64,000 nt of DNA from Paenibacillus sp. W2I17 (GCF_030815985.1 NZ_JAUSXM010000001.1:1860001-1924000); one strand, 5' to 3'; positions 53,507 to 62,425 are shown, counted from the stretch's first letter. Numbers and translations: made by a program. Notes: a model not told the origin generated them from the letters alone.

Positions 53507-54382
53507 ATGTCACTGATCAAATACGAAATATTGAATACCGTTGTGGAATATGGCAGTCTCACCAAAGCGGCAGAAGCGTTGAACATCACCCAGTCCGCGG
53601 TCAGCCATGCCATCGCAAGTCTGGAGACAGAATGTGGTTTTTCCCTGCTCCATCGTGGCCGCTCCGGTGTGCGTGTTACCGCTGAAGGCGAACGCATTCT
53701 GGGATACACCCGTGAGATTCTGCGCTGGACGGAACTGATGAACCAGGAAATCTCCCTCATTCGTGGCGCGGAGATTGGTACGGTGCGTATTGGTACCTTC
53801 GCGAGTGTCTCCACACAATGGTTGCCCGGCATCCTGAAACAATTTCGTCTGCGTCATCCCGGAATTGAGATCAAGCTGTGGGAAGGCGATTATGCTGAGA
53901 TTGAGGGCTGGCTGGCTGGAGGTGCCATCGATCTCGGATTCCTGTCCCTCGGCGATTCATCACCTTTTGAGACGATCCCATTACAAAAAGACAGGATGAT
54001 GTGTATCCTGCCTCTAGATCATCCTCTCGCCTCAGAGGAGTCTGTTTCGTTTGATATTCTGCTGGAGCAACCCTTTATTCTGCCCAAGTGGGGCGGAGAT
54101 AACGAGATAGAACGACTGATCCGGCAGCATGCGGCCAAGCTCAATGTCGTCTATGAAGTCGCAGAAGATCAAGCCATTATGGCGATGGTCCGTAATGGCC
54201 TCGGCATCAGCCTGCTTCCGGAAATGGTTCTTCAAAATCATACCGATTCACTCGCGCTCGTACCACTCTCTGGAGATCCTTATCGTACGATTGGCATGGC
54301 CTGTCCGTCTTTGGGCAATCTATCGCCAGCTACGCGGCGGTTTATAGAAGAGGTACAACAGTGGCTTGGCCCCGCTATGTAA
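53507..54382 (+). CDS. LysR-family transcriptional regulator
   Basis: A 291-residue LysR regulator: HTH near the N-terminus (EYGSLTKAAEALNITQSAVSHAIASLETECG) and a periplasmic-binding-fold effector domain (GTVRIGTFASVSTQWLPGILKQF; IDLGFLSLGDSS). The ATG at 53507 with GAAGG upstream is chosen over one at 53474 that lacks a ribosome site. It is divergent from the EamA exporter, which it probably controls. Confidence 0.92.
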   Translation: MSLIKYEILNTVVEYGSLTKAAEALNITQSAVSHAIASLETECGFSLLHRGRSGVRVTAEGERILGYTREILRWTELMNQEISLIRGAEIGTVRIGTFASVSTQWLPGILKQFRLRHPGIEIKLWEGDYAEIEGWLAGGAIDLGFLSLGDSSPFETIPLQKDRMMCILPLDHPLASEESVSFDILLEQPFILPKWGGDNEIERLIRQHAAKLNVVYEVAEDQAIMAMVRNGLGISLLPEMVLQNHTDSLALVPLSGDPYRTIGMACPSLGNLSPATRRFIEEVQQWLGPAM

Positions 54383-54424
54383 ATTTGGAGAACTCACTAC
54401 CTCTGTCGTTAAGATCGATTTCTC

Positions 54425-54622
54425 CTATCCGATACTCACAAATTGGATAACACCAAGAGTCAGCAGCAGTACAGATATAATCGCAATCGTGATGCCAAAA
54501 CCAATCAGGAAGCGCACGCCAGGTGAGCGTTTGCCCTGCTGGCTATCTCCCAGGTTATCCAGCTTTTTCTCAATTTGATCCAACCTTTCATTTACCTGTT
54601 TCAGATCTTGATTGGAGTTCAT
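54425..54622 (-). CDS. Small single-span membrane protein with N-terminal coiled coil
   Basis: A 65-residue protein: an N-terminal heptad-like helix (LKQVNERLDQIEKKLDNL), a short Gly/Ser linker and one membrane helix (FLIGFGITIAIISVLLLTLGVIQF). AAGGGAG lies 8 nt before the ATG. Function unknown. It is close downstream of the TPR gene on the same strand. Confidence 0.7.
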   Translation of the reverse strand: MNSNQDLKQVNERLDQIEKKLDNLGDSQQGKRSPGVRFLIGFGITIAIISVLLLTLGVIQFVSIG

Positions 54623-54652
54623 TCATACATCTCCCTTTTCTGTGTATTCGAC

Positions 54653-55135
54653 CTATTCCCACACCCGATCCAGTTGATCTGCATAGTAACGGATGGCTCT
54701 TTTATAGTCGTTTATTCTCTTATCACTTGATGTGTCCGCAAGTTGCACGAGCAGTCTTTGCATTGCTTCTGCATGTTCACCCAGATTATAGAGCACCATG
54801 GCATAGAAAACTTCAAATTCCCGGTACGCCGGGAATTCTTTCATCCCTTTTTCAAACCAAGCCTTTGCCTGCTCATACTGTCCAAGCGTTCGATATGTAC
54901 TGCCCAGTCCAAGTATTGCACCTGCTCTGTCCTCATCAGAAAGTCCAAGACTCAGTGCCTTCTCATAATGCGGAACAGCTTCTCGCTCTAACCCAAGCGA
55001 ATCATGTGCCCAAGCGAGCTGATACCAGACATTTGCATTCTCGGGTTCCTGGACTGTAATCTCTTGCAGTAGTTCAATCGCTTCCTGCACCTTGCCTTCT
55101 TGTCTCCATCTTACGGCCTGTTCCAAATTACTCAT
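54653..55135 (-). CDS. TPR-repeat protein
   Basis: A 160-residue cytosolic protein with about three tetratricopeptide repeats: MSNLEQAVRWRQEGKVQEAIELLQ, ANVWYQLAWAHDSLGLEREAVPHYEKAL, and IGLGSTYRTLGQYEQAKAWFEKGM-like units. TPR proteins mediate protein contacts; the partner is unknown. The ATG at 55135 with GGGAAG upstream is chosen over 55150. It lies 30 nt before the small membrane-protein gene. Confidence 0.85.
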   Translation of the reverse strand: MSNLEQAVRWRQEGKVQEAIELLQEITVQEPENANVWYQLAWAHDSLGLEREAVPHYEKALSLGLSDEDRAGAILGLGSTYRTLGQYEQAKAWFEKGMKEFPAYREFEVFYAMVLYNLGEHAEAMQRLLVQLADTSSDKRINDYKRAIRYYADQLDRVWE

Positions 55136-55198
55136 GCTGTCACTTCCCATCTTGCATTATAATTTCCACATATATGATTCAATTGTTTATTATACCAA

Positions 55199-55268
55199 AA
55201 AAGCACCCCAGAGAATATGTTGTAACAACTCAAGGTTGTCCAAACGCTATTCCATAGTGTGCTTTTTC
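55199..55268 (-). terminator. Terminator of the ctaB gene
   Basis: AAAAAGCAC pairs with GTGCTTTTT around a long loop with an inner TTGTAACAAC-type hairpin, downstream of the ctaB stop codon. Confidence 0.65.
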
Positions 55269-55331
55269 ATTCGATGCAGCCAGCTAGTTTAAGCTGAAAT
55301 CTCTCTGAAAAATGATCTGTTCATCACCTAA

Positions 55332-56189
55332 TTAAGACCATGTCGTATTCGCTACCATGACAATAAATACGAGCATGAGATAGTTCACCGAGATCAGAAA
55401 GTTCACTTTTGCCCACTTCTCATCATCCTGTGTCTTCAGTCCGCTAAGTGTATGCACGAACCAGATCAGTCCACCGACCAGAGATACAATCAGAAATACC
55501 AGACCTACGTAGTTGTAATAATACAACAGAAATACAGCAGGAAGCAGTAGAAAAACATAAGGAATCATCTGAAACTTGGTGCGTTTCACCCCTTTAACTA
55601 CTGGCAACAACGGGAAACCGGCAGCGCGATACTCCTCCACCCGGCGAATACCCAATGACCAGAAGTGTGGTGGTTGCCATAAGAATAATAGTGCAAACAG
55701 CAACCAGGCACCTGCATCAATTTCATTCGTTACAGCCGTATAACCGATGACAGGCGGCATCGCTCCTGCAATTCCACCGAGCGACGTGCTCCACGTTGAA
55801 CTGCGTTTCAACCACATCGTGTAAATCACGATGTAAGCGAACCATCCAAGCAGTGCCATCCAACCTGATAACGGATTCACCAGGAGATACAGTACTGCTA
55901 GTCCCACAACACCAAGGATAATGCCATAGCCAAGTACAAAACCTGGCTTCAGATGGTTAATGTAATCCATCCTTTTTTTGGTGCGCTCCATCTTTTGATC
56001 CAATTCACGATCCCAATAATTATTGATTACACAAGCTGAAGCAATAACCAAAGTTGATCCAATCACGACCATGAGCAGAGATAACCAGTTGATATCCCAT
56101 TTTGAAGCTACCCAGAATCCTACCGCCACCGCAAACACATTTAACCTTAGAAGTCCGGGTTTAGTTAATGCAATCATGTCTTTAAGCAT
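55332..56189 (-). CDS. ctaB: Protoheme IX farnesyltransferase (CtaB/CyoE)
   Basis: A 285-residue membrane prenyltransferase with about eight helices. The substrate-binding motif CVINNYWDRELDQKMERT (NxxxDxxxD) near residue 60 and the second Asp-rich/Tyr loop GIRRVEEYRAAGFPLLPVVKG define the UbiA-type heme O synthase. It makes heme O for cytochrome oxidase. GGAGGAG precedes the ATG. The cta oxidase genes and ctaA are not nearby. Confidence 0.95.
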   Translation of the reverse strand: MLKDMIALTKPGLLRLNVFAVAVGFWVASKWDINWLSLLMVVIGSTLVIASACVINNYWDRELDQKMERTKKRMDYINHLKPGFVLGYGIILGVVGLAVLYLLVNPLSGWMALLGWFAYIVIYTMWLKRSSTWSTSLGGIAGAMPPVIGYTAVTNEIDAGAWLLFALLFLWQPPHFWSLGIRRVEEYRAAGFPLLPVVKGVKRTKFQMIPYVFLLLPAVFLLYYYNYVGLVFLIVSLVGGLIWFVHTLSGLKTQDDEKWAKVNFLISVNYLMLVFIVMVANTTWS

Positions 56190-56285
56190 GAGGCTCCTCC
56201 TGAACTATGTAAAAACGCCATTCCAATAATGATACATGTAGCTACCATTAATTACAATCGCTTTCATGAATTTGTCATAACCAAA

Positions 56286-56324
56286 AAGCATCCCTCACCG
56301 TTCCAATGAACAGGAGGAATGCTT
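56286..56324 (-). terminator. Terminator of the 56347 gene
   Basis: AAGCATTCCTCC-type stem pairs with GGTGAGGGATGCTT; a T-run (CTTTTTGG) follows on the minus strand. Confidence 0.75.
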
Positions 56325-56346
56325 AAATCATGAATTTCAGCTTATT

Positions 56347-56913
56347 TTATGGGATGTATTGTTGCACAATTTTAGTCACTTTTCCGTCCTGCACCGTCAG
56401 ATGATACGGGAATACGGACAGATCAAGAATACGGGTATTCTCATACAACGATTCGAACTTGGATAATGTCACGGGTTCATTCCACTGAATGTCTGCGCCC
56501 TGCATCGTACCATCCCGATCATACAACTGCATCAACACTTCAGCATTGGCACTAACCTCAACTTGTTCCTGCTCTTTGCTATCGTTGACAATATAGTAAC
56601 CATCTGGAGCACCGTCTATACCTGCTTCCGGATTGCGCTGTGCAAAAATTGCATCGGCTTCTTCACCCTGATACCAGCCAATCTTGTCCACTGTCATAAA
56701 CAATTTGCCGTCTTCTATATGCATACCTTCAACATAGGCTGTAAACATCTCGGAGTTTGCAACTTGAGCTTCTTTCGCAGAAGGTTGTTGAGCGTCCGTA
56801 CTACCTTGAGCATTCGCAGGGGTAAGTAAATATGTAGTCAGCACAATCATACCAAGTAAAGCAACAACTGCACCGATCATTCGTAGTTTCCATTGTTTTG
56901 TCGCGTTCTTCAT
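56347..56913 (-). CDS. Membrane-anchored protein of unknown function
   Basis: A 188-residue protein with one N-terminal hydrophobic segment (MIGAVVALLGMIVLTTYLLT), which serves as anchor or signal, and an external strand-rich domain (FTAYVEGMHIEDGKLFMTVDKIGWYQGEEADAIF, then APDGYYIVNDSKEQEQVEV). The ATG at 56913 is chosen because AAGGAGAG leaves correct spacing; the ATG at 56922 is too close to it. No family is assigned. It stands alone downstream of the repeat-rich gap. Confidence 0.7.
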   Translation of the reverse strand: MKNATKQWKLRMIGAVVALLGMIVLTTYLLTPANAQGSTDAQQPSAKEAQVANSEMFTAYVEGMHIEDGKLFMTVDKIGWYQGEEADAIFAQRNPEAGIDGAPDGYYIVNDSKEQEQVEVSANAEVLMQLYDRDGTMQGADIQWNEPVTLSKFESLYENTRILDLSVFPYHLTVQDGKVTKIVQQYIP

Positions 56914-57109
56914 AGGTAACATCTCTCCTTAATATGAACGTTACTATTCCTTAACCGGAAGTCTTGCTTCTCAAACGCTCATGTGAACTATCGATTCCAA
57001 CGTTCTTTCTATTCCTATCATACTTGTTAGGGAGATTATAAAAGTATCAGCCAGATTAAAAATAGTTACAATGTGCGTCATTACTCCTTCTGTAGTCTCC
57101 GTAAACGGC

Positions 57110-57145
57110 AATAACCCCTGAAGGCATCGCCATTCAGAGGTTATT
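57110..57145. other. Orphan hairpin in the repeat-rich gap
   Basis: AATAACC-C-CTGAA pairs with TTCAG-A-GGTTATT. It has no gene directly upstream on either strand and lacks a T-run, so it is a structured element rather than a clear terminator. Confidence 0.5.
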
Positions 57146-57252
57146 TACTAGGGTGTGTCTTTTAAACTCAGGCAAGTGATACGTTGAAGGATGTCTGTGT
57201 CCAAAACATCTTGAAGTCCAAGCTGCCTAGTCCTGACGAATGGTCCAGACAA

Positions 57253-57447
57253 CTAAGGAACCGAGGACGTCTTATTTGGCCTTCTGGCGCTCCTTTTATT
57301 TTGTAAGGAACAGGAGACACGTTATTTGCCAGAATCCCCTGAAAACACGATATTAACGGCTGTTTATACCAATATAACGTGTGTCAGATTCCTTAGATTG
57401 CTGCTGGGCTTTCTAACCTTTTGAATAAGACGTCACAGGTTCGTTAG
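57253..57447. repeat. Nested inverted repeats in a 650-bp gene-free stretch
   Basis: Outer arms 57253-57276 and 57424-57447 match at about 20 of 24 positions (CTAAGGAAC...GACGTCTTATT). Inner arms 57305-57325 and 57374-57394 match at about 17 of 21 (AAGGAACAGGAGACACGTTAT). Outer and inner left arms are also similar to each other as direct repeats, so one motif of about 24 bp occurs four times. The stretch 56914-57568 holds no credible gene. Confidence 0.75.
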
Positions 57448-57568
57448 CGCTCCCTCTATCTGTCCTGCTCCAGACACGTTCAGAGTTACGCTCCAGCTTT
57501 TGGCAGGTTTTTTGCAGGTTTGAAGACCTGCTCAAAATATTTCTTATGCTTACGCATAGTTACTAATC

Positions 57569-57922
57569 TTAATGATTGGGTGTGGAGCTTTGTGCCAAAC
57601 GAACGAGCATATGAGCCAGCATGTGACGTTCATCTTCCTTGCCGACATTCCACAGCTCCTGAAGCAGTTTTTCTTCACGATTACGGGGCTCCTCCCGAGC
57701 TGCCAGATAATCCGCTACTTTCTCGGCAATTTTGGCCATCTGCTCCTCACTTAGTCCAATCGATTCTCCCATGGCAATTCGCTTACCCAGGTATTCTTTG
57801 AACGCATCAAAGTTCTGTAGAATCTGTTCTCTTTCTTCCGGCGCAATCTTCTCGATTGCATTGTCCACCTTGTCAGTTGAAACTTGGCCATCTTTATGGA
57901 TTACATGATTTTCTTCATTCAT
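57569..57922 (-). CDS. DUF3243 domain-containing protein
   Basis: A 117-residue protein: a short acidic lead, then the DUF3243 helical core (AIEKIAPEEREQILQNFDAFKEYLGKRIAMGESIGLSEEQMAKIAEKVADYLAAREEP) and a C-terminal helix (LLQELWNVGKEDERHMLAHMLVRLAQ). Its function is unknown; such small proteins are conserved in Bacillales. The ATG at 57922 follows AGGAGG by 8 nt. It is divergent from the small hydrophilic protein at 58169. Confidence 0.88.
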   Translation of the reverse strand: MNEENHVIHKDGQVSTDKVDNAIEKIAPEEREQILQNFDAFKEYLGKRIAMGESIGLSEEQMAKIAEKVADYLAAREEPRNREEKLLQELWNVGKEDERHMLAHMLVRLAQSSTPNH

Positions 57923-58168
57923 TTTCATAACCTCCTGCATAATAGTTGTTTATTGGTTTTAAACTTTAAACTTGATACTCATTGGTTATCTATAATATAA
58001 ACGTATTGCAGAACTTTAATCAGTACGTTCAATTCTGTATATATCTTCTATATATGAGCAAGTACACGTTTCAAAAGAACTACAGCGGTTAATCGTTTAC
58101 ATATACGTAACGGTGTTTGGATATGTTAATGAACACCTTTTACAATATCGAACTAGGAGGGATTCCCC

Positions 58169-58384
58169 ATGCGTGATAAAACCAAACATGAGAAGAATAA
58201 CGATGAACTTGAACCAGGAGTGAATACCGTTATCCATCCAGACAAAAACAATCCCGGACCAACCGATATGATCGAAGGCGTGGTTGGTGATATCGTGGAC
58301 AACATTCGCAAAGATTTCTCACATGACTCGAAGGACAAGACGTCTTCTTCCAAATCAAAGGATCCATCAGACAAACAAGCGTAA
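58169..58384 (+). CDS. Small hydrophilic disordered protein
   Basis: A 71-residue highly charged protein with no predicted hydrophobic core except MIEGVVGDIVDNI. Lys-, Asp- and Ser-rich ends suggest disorder. AGGAGGG lies 7 nt before the ATG and a strong terminator follows, so it is a real transcription unit. Function unknown; such proteins are often stress or spore-associated in this group (inference). Confidence 0.75.
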   Translation: MRDKTKHEKNNDELEPGVNTVIHPDKNNPGPTDMIEGVVGDIVDNIRKDFSHDSKDKTSSSKSKDPSDKQA

Positions 58385-58416
58385 TCCTTTTCTCCCTAGC
58401 AAAAGATAACTCAAAG

Positions 58417-58454
58417 AGTCCTCCTGCCACATGCATGGCTTGGGAGGACTTTTT
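58417..58454 (+). terminator. Terminator after the small hydrophilic protein
   Basis: AGTCCTCC/GGAGGACT perfect 8-bp stem with an inner TGCCA/TGGC extension, followed by TTTTT on the plus strand. Confidence 0.85.
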
Positions 58455-58499
58455 GGTAATGAACAATTAAATAATCAACCTCATATTTGAAGGCGAAAT

Positions 58500-59417
58500 T
58501 CAACGTGAATCCTTTGTCATCTGCTGTAACGCCTTATGAATCCAGATCGCGGCAATGGAACCTTCACCCATCGCAACGGTTGCTTGTTCTGCGTGCAGGC
58601 CCAGATCCCCGGCAATCCACACATTAGTCGCTGCCTGCAAGCTGCGGTGATTAGCTTCTACATGTTTATTATCTGCGATTACAGCTCCAAGCTGCTCCGC
58701 CAGTTCATAGTGTACCCGGTTGCCTCCAAATGCGATAAATCCACGCTCCGACTCAAAAATCTGTCCATCTTCGGTCAGAACACCGGTGATATGGCCATCC
58801 TCAATCTGTTGTACTTCCTGAACAGCCGCTTCCAGATAACGAACTCCCGCCTCTTTCATGCTCCGATGCAGCTCTGCAGATATGGGAGCCTGCTCATGAT
58901 TGATATATAACAGATCATTCGTACGCTGAATTAAAATCATCGCCATATTGGCACCTGGTTCGCCAGATCCCAATAGTACCGTACGTTGATCCTGAATCTC
59001 ATAACCATCGCAATCAGGGCAGACATACACGGTTCGGCCCAGCGTAGGGGTTAGTCCCGGAATGTCCGGAACTCTATCCGTGAGCCCCGTTGCCAATAAC
59101 ACGGTTTTGCTCCTATATTCAGTTCCTGAAGTACCGAACAATTGGATCTTCTCTCCATGACGTCCTGCTTTAACAATACGGTCTTTCTCAAAAGATACAC
59201 CGGTCCGCTCTGCCTGCATCCTGCCTCGTTCTCTAAGCTCTTCACCGGATACCCCATCGGGGAAACCGAGGATATTATGATAAGTCCGGCACAACGTCGA
59301 TCTGCCTTCTCCCGCGTCGATTACCAACACCTGATGAGCTGAATAACGTCCAAGCTGAATGGCTGCCTGAAGCCCTGCGAGCCCTCCACCTACAATTATG
59401 CAATCAACCTCTCGCAT
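58500..59417 (-). CDS. Thioredoxin reductase-like FAD/NAD(P) oxidoreductase
   Basis: A 305-residue flavoprotein: FAD-binding VDCIIVGGGLAGLQAAIQLG at the N-terminus, the redox-active pair in VYVCPDCDGYEI (CPDC) near residue 140, the NAD(P)-binding VLLGSGEPGANMAM, and the C-terminal VWIAGDLGLHAEQATVAMGEG FAD motif. It is TrxB-like but the CPDC pair and sequence place it among relatives such as ferredoxin/bacillithiol-disulfide-type reductases, so the electron acceptor is uncertain. The ATG at 59417 follows GGAGGAGAAGGAG; the longer upstream frame has no ribosome site. Confidence 0.88.
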   Translation of the reverse strand: MREVDCIIVGGGLAGLQAAIQLGRYSAHQVLVIDAGEGRSTLCRTYHNILGFPDGVSGEELRERGRMQAERTGVSFEKDRIVKAGRHGEKIQLFGTSGTEYRSKTVLLATGLTDRVPDIPGLTPTLGRTVYVCPDCDGYEIQDQRTVLLGSGEPGANMAMILIQRTNDLLYINHEQAPISAELHRSMKEAGVRYLEAAVQEVQQIEDGHITGVLTEDGQIFESERGFIAFGGNRVHYELAEQLGAVIADNKHVEANHRSLQAATNVWIAGDLGLHAEQATVAMGEGSIAAIWIHKALQQMTKDSR

Positions 59418-59540
59418 GCTCCTTCTCCTCCTGAACTTCCATTTATCTAATTTAATTAAACAGTTTGTCCTTCTATACATTAAACCGTTCAGCCAAGCTT
59501 AAACGATTCCTCATATTGCTTATCTTATACCAAAATAAAC

Positions 59541-59581
59541 AGACCCAAACCATCCGCCGGAATCACGGTGAGATTGGGTCT
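59541..59581 (-). terminator. Terminator of the SLH-GH18 gene
   Basis: AGACCCAA pairs with TTGGGTCT around a GC-rich loop, just past the stop codon at 59599. Confidence 0.75.
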
Positions 59582-59598
59582 ATCAGATTCATGAATAT

Positions 59599-61230
59599 TT
59601 AGAAGTTATACGATTCAAATCGCGATGCATTCGAGATGGCGTTCCATACATCGGCTGTTTCGCCGCCCATATACCAGTAAGCCAGTCCAGCAATCTGCCG
59701 TTGCTCACTCATCAACACTTTGGCCGATAACGAACGACTATCCTCTGCCCAAATATATCTTGGCTTACCGTTACTGTTGTACCCGATAATATATTGAACC
59801 AGACTTGCATCCCATCGTCTTACAGATCCCGTGGCATGCGCACGCGTTCCCTGGTCTGCCAGTGTAATGTCCCAAGAGCTGGTTGCTGGATTCACTGACG
59901 ACCAGTCTCGTGTATACAACGGAAGGGCCAAAATTGTTTTGGCACGTACCACCTCGGAGAGCATGGTATCCAAAGCCTTTTTCACCCATGGAAGAGACGC
60001 CACTGATCCTGCTTTCGGATCACCGTTCCAGTGTTCCTCGTATCCCATCAGCACCATATAATCCGATACAGCGCCCAGTTTGGCATAATCAAATGCATCC
60101 GTCCAATCAGTACCCAGGTCTGGCGAAACGTCCACGGACACCACAGCACCAAGTGCGTGCAACGTAGCCGTCAAGGAGGTGACAAATGCCGTCAGATCTT
60201 CACGATCCGCAGGATCAACATTCTCGAAGTCCACATTAATGCCGTCCAGTTTATAGGTTTTGACATAAGCGGCTACCTGTGAGATCACTGTCGCTCGGTT
60301 GGCCGAACTGGATAACATCTGATGCGTAAGTGCCGAATCCGAACGATTACCTAGCAATGGCCATAGCTGCCTGCCGGTGGCGGATGCCCAGGAGATCAAT
60401 GCCGGGTCCGCGTGATCTGTTACTTTCATACTGCTGTTCAGGAAAAACCAGCGTGGGACAAGTGTATTGACCTCAGATTGTTCCACTTGTTTCTTGAATT
60501 CAGTTGTAGTGGAGTTATATTGCCAGCCCAATTGAACGCCAAGTTCATCCCCACGTTGTAACTGCTCAGACCATGTTTTCTTTTGTAAAATGGCATCGAG
60601 CATTACGGCTGCTTCTTCTCGCGTTACCTGGTCATGTGGTCGGAACACGCCTCCGCTTCCCCGCATTAGTCCAAGTTGATATACCGTCTGAACATAAGGA
60701 CGTGCCCAGTCCGAGATATCCGCTGCGTCGAAATACGTTGAAGATAAGAGCGAGGTCTCTACGGGTTGTTGTTTTAACATTCGCACAAGAAGGGCAGCCG
60801 CTTCTTCGCGCGTAATGGAAGCATTAGGCTGGAACGTTCCCTGACCCTTTCCTTCCAAAATAAAAAGATTCGTCATGGCGGCAACGTTGCCGTAATACCA
60901 AGCATTCATGCTTATATCCTGATAGGGATTTATATTATTTTTAACAGGCTTCAAACCTAGCAATCTCACCGCAAACGTCGCAAATTCTGCACGAGTAACG
61001 GCTTTCTTCGGTTCAAACGTAGTCTCTGACGTACCGGCAGCAATACCTTTGGCCACCAGATGTGTAATGGCATCCTTGGCATAACTGGTGCGCGTATCCT
61101 GGAATTGTTGCTGCACGGTTGCGGCCTGAACGGTAGAGCTATATGCAGCCACCGATCCAAGTGTTAATAACCCGCATAAAACCATTTTCCATATCCGTTG
61201 GTTCGTTATGTCTTTTAATCTATTATTCAC
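59599..61230 (-). CDS. Secreted SLH-domain glycoside hydrolase family 18 protein
   Basis: A 543-residue exported protein. After a signal peptide (VLCGLLTLGSVAAYSSTVQAA) come three S-layer-homology domains (about 40-215; FEPKKAVTRAEFATFAVRLL, FQPNASITREEAAALLVRML, FRPHDQVTREEAAVMLDAIL) that bind cell-wall polymer. A GH18 catalytic barrel follows (about 230-540) with the DxxDxDxE signature in LDGINVDFENV near residue 335. GH18 enzymes of the YaaH/spore type cleave chitin-like or peptidoglycan glycans. Anchoring by SLH domains places it on the wall. A single gene with its own terminator. Confidence 0.93.
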   Translation of the reverse strand: MNNRLKDITNQRIWKMVLCGLLTLGSVAAYSSTVQAATVQQQFQDTRTSYAKDAITHLVAKGIAAGTSETTFEPKKAVTRAEFATFAVRLLGLKPVKNNINPYQDISMNAWYYGNVAAMTNLFILEGKGQGTFQPNASITREEAAALLVRMLKQQPVETSLLSSTYFDAADISDWARPYVQTVYQLGLMRGSGGVFRPHDQVTREEAAVMLDAILQKKTWSEQLQRGDELGVQLGWQYNSTTTEFKKQVEQSEVNTLVPRWFFLNSSMKVTDHADPALISWASATGRQLWPLLGNRSDSALTHQMLSSSANRATVISQVAAYVKTYKLDGINVDFENVDPADREDLTAFVTSLTATLHALGAVVSVDVSPDLGTDWTDAFDYAKLGAVSDYMVLMGYEEHWNGDPKAGSVASLPWVKKALDTMLSEVVRAKTILALPLYTRDWSSVNPATSSWDITLADQGTRAHATGSVRRWDASLVQYIIGYNSNGKPRYIWAEDSRSLSAKVLMSEQRQIAGLAYWYMGGETADVWNAISNASRFESYNF

Positions 61231-61238
61231 ATTAAAAA

Positions 61239-61292
61239 GCCTCGCTTCATTGGATTACGATCAACTATCATCGTATCAAATTGAAGCGAGGC
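61239..61292 (-). terminator. Terminator of the nitroreductase gene
   Basis: GCCTCGCTTCA / TGAAGCGAGGC perfect 11-bp stem enclosing a smaller GATACGAT-type hairpin, followed by GCTTTTT on the minus strand. Confidence 0.85.
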
Positions 61293-61324
61293 CGTATGTG
61301 GTTAAATGTTGGGAAATTCGAAGC

Positions 61325-61924
61325 TTACTTGTGTACTTTTACGCGCTCTTCAATTGGTTGGAATTCTTTCTCACCCGGTGCTGCCGTTGGTTTACCAAAT
61401 GGCATTTGAGCGATCAATCTCCAGTTCTCAGGAATGCTCCATTCTTGCTTCACTTTCTCGTCAATCAACGGGTTGTAGTGCTGCAAAGATGCACCCAGAC
61501 CTTCTTGTTCCAGAGCAGTCCAGATTACCAGTTGCAACATACCGTTGGATTGGTTAGCCCAGATTGGGAAGTTATCTGCATAAGCTGCAAAATTTTGTTG
61601 AAGCTGTGCGATCGCATTGTTATCTTCGAAGAAGAGAACCGTACCATATCCGCTGCGGAATCCAGTCATTTTTTCTGCTGTGGATTTGAAGGCTTCTTCA
61701 TTACCTACCACTTCACGCAAAATTTCTTCTGTGTGATTCCACAATTTATCATGTTGTTCACCGAGCAATACAACGGCACGGGATGTTTGTGAGTTAAAGG
61801 AAGTTGGTGTATATTTCACCGCTTCTTCTACGATTTCCTGGATTTTAGCATCCGAGATTGTAGATTCCTTGCTGATTCCATAATAAGATCTTCTGTTTTT
61901 CAACGCATCAAAAAAAGTTGTCAT
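61325..61924 (-). CDS. Nitroreductase-family FMN oxidoreductase
   Basis: A 199-residue FMN enzyme of the nitroreductase fold, close in layout to Hbn1/Frm2-type and YdgI-like members: NRRSYYGISKESTISDAKIQEIVEEAVKYTPTSFNSQTSRAVVLLG at the N-terminus, WANQSNGMLQLVIWTALEQEGLGASLQHYNPLID in the middle, and the C-terminal AQMPFGKPTAAPGEKEF. It reduces nitro-compounds or quinones with NAD(P)H. It has a good promoter and an operator-like dyad directly upstream. Confidence 0.92.
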   Translation of the reverse strand: MTTFFDALKNRRSYYGISKESTISDAKIQEIVEEAVKYTPTSFNSQTSRAVVLLGEQHDKLWNHTEEILREVVGNEEAFKSTAEKMTGFRSGYGTVLFFEDNNAIAQLQQNFAAYADNFPIWANQSNGMLQLVIWTALEQEGLGASLQHYNPLIDEKVKQEWSIPENWRLIAQMPFGKPTAAPGEKEFQPIEERVKVHK

Positions 61925-61966
61925 TCTTATTCGCCTCCCAAAATTTTTTTTTCAATTGCCAACACA

Positions 61967-61998
61967 GTAACTATAATATAGTAACCTACATTAGTCAA
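61967..61998 (-). promoter_or_regulatory. Nitroreductase promoter with overlapping operator-like dyad
   Basis: On the minus strand TTGACT (complement of 61993-61998), 17 nt, TATAGT (complement of 61970-61975). The -10 region overlaps the dyad GTAACTATA-A-TATAGTAAC (61967-61985, perfect over ACTATA/TATAGT). This suggests repression, for example by a MarR/DUF24-type redox regulator (inference). Confidence 0.6.
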
Positions 61999-62073
61999 CA
62001 AACTAATTTATTTTCACTAAATATACATTCACTGAAAACATTTCAACAAGTTTGCCCAATACAGCAATTGAAA

Positions 62074-62328
62074 TTATCCTTCGCCCGTCTTTTTACGATA
62101 ATCCGCCCGGTATTTCTCTTCCGTAGACGAGTTACTTTTTGTCTGATCTTTATTCTTCTCTTCCTGAGCTTCCATATTCAGATCTTCCATCGGAATTGGA
62201 TCTACGGTCTGTTCTTCTTCATGTCGGTCAAGCAGACTTTCGTGCTCTGTCTTATATTGTTCAGGATTGTCACGGGATTGTTCCTGTTGGGTATCGTTGT
62301 TATTCTGATCCGGTGTGCGCTGTTTCAT
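62074..62328 (-). CDS. Small hydrophilic acidic protein
   Basis: An 84-residue Glu-, Asp-, Lys- and Gln-rich protein with no hydrophobic core and few aromatic residues, apparently disordered. AGGAGG stands 9 nt before the ATG. No family is recognised. It resembles the product at 58169 in composition only. Confidence 0.65.
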   Translation of the reverse strand: MKQRTPDQNNNDTQQEQSRDNPEQYKTEHESLLDRHEEEQTVDPIPMEDLNMEAQEEKNKDQTKSNSSTEEKYRADYRKKTGEG

Positions 62329-62425
62329 TCATATTCGCCTCCTCTGGGTTCATTACCTTTCTTTACCTGTTCTGCGTGTCCTCTAAACACAGTGGGATGC
62401 ATTCCTCAAACGAAAATCAACAAAA

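Noticed and set aside
54523..55059. Plus-strand open frame of 178 codons
   Set aside because: It overlaps the TPR gene and the small membrane-protein gene, both with ribosome sites on the minus strand.
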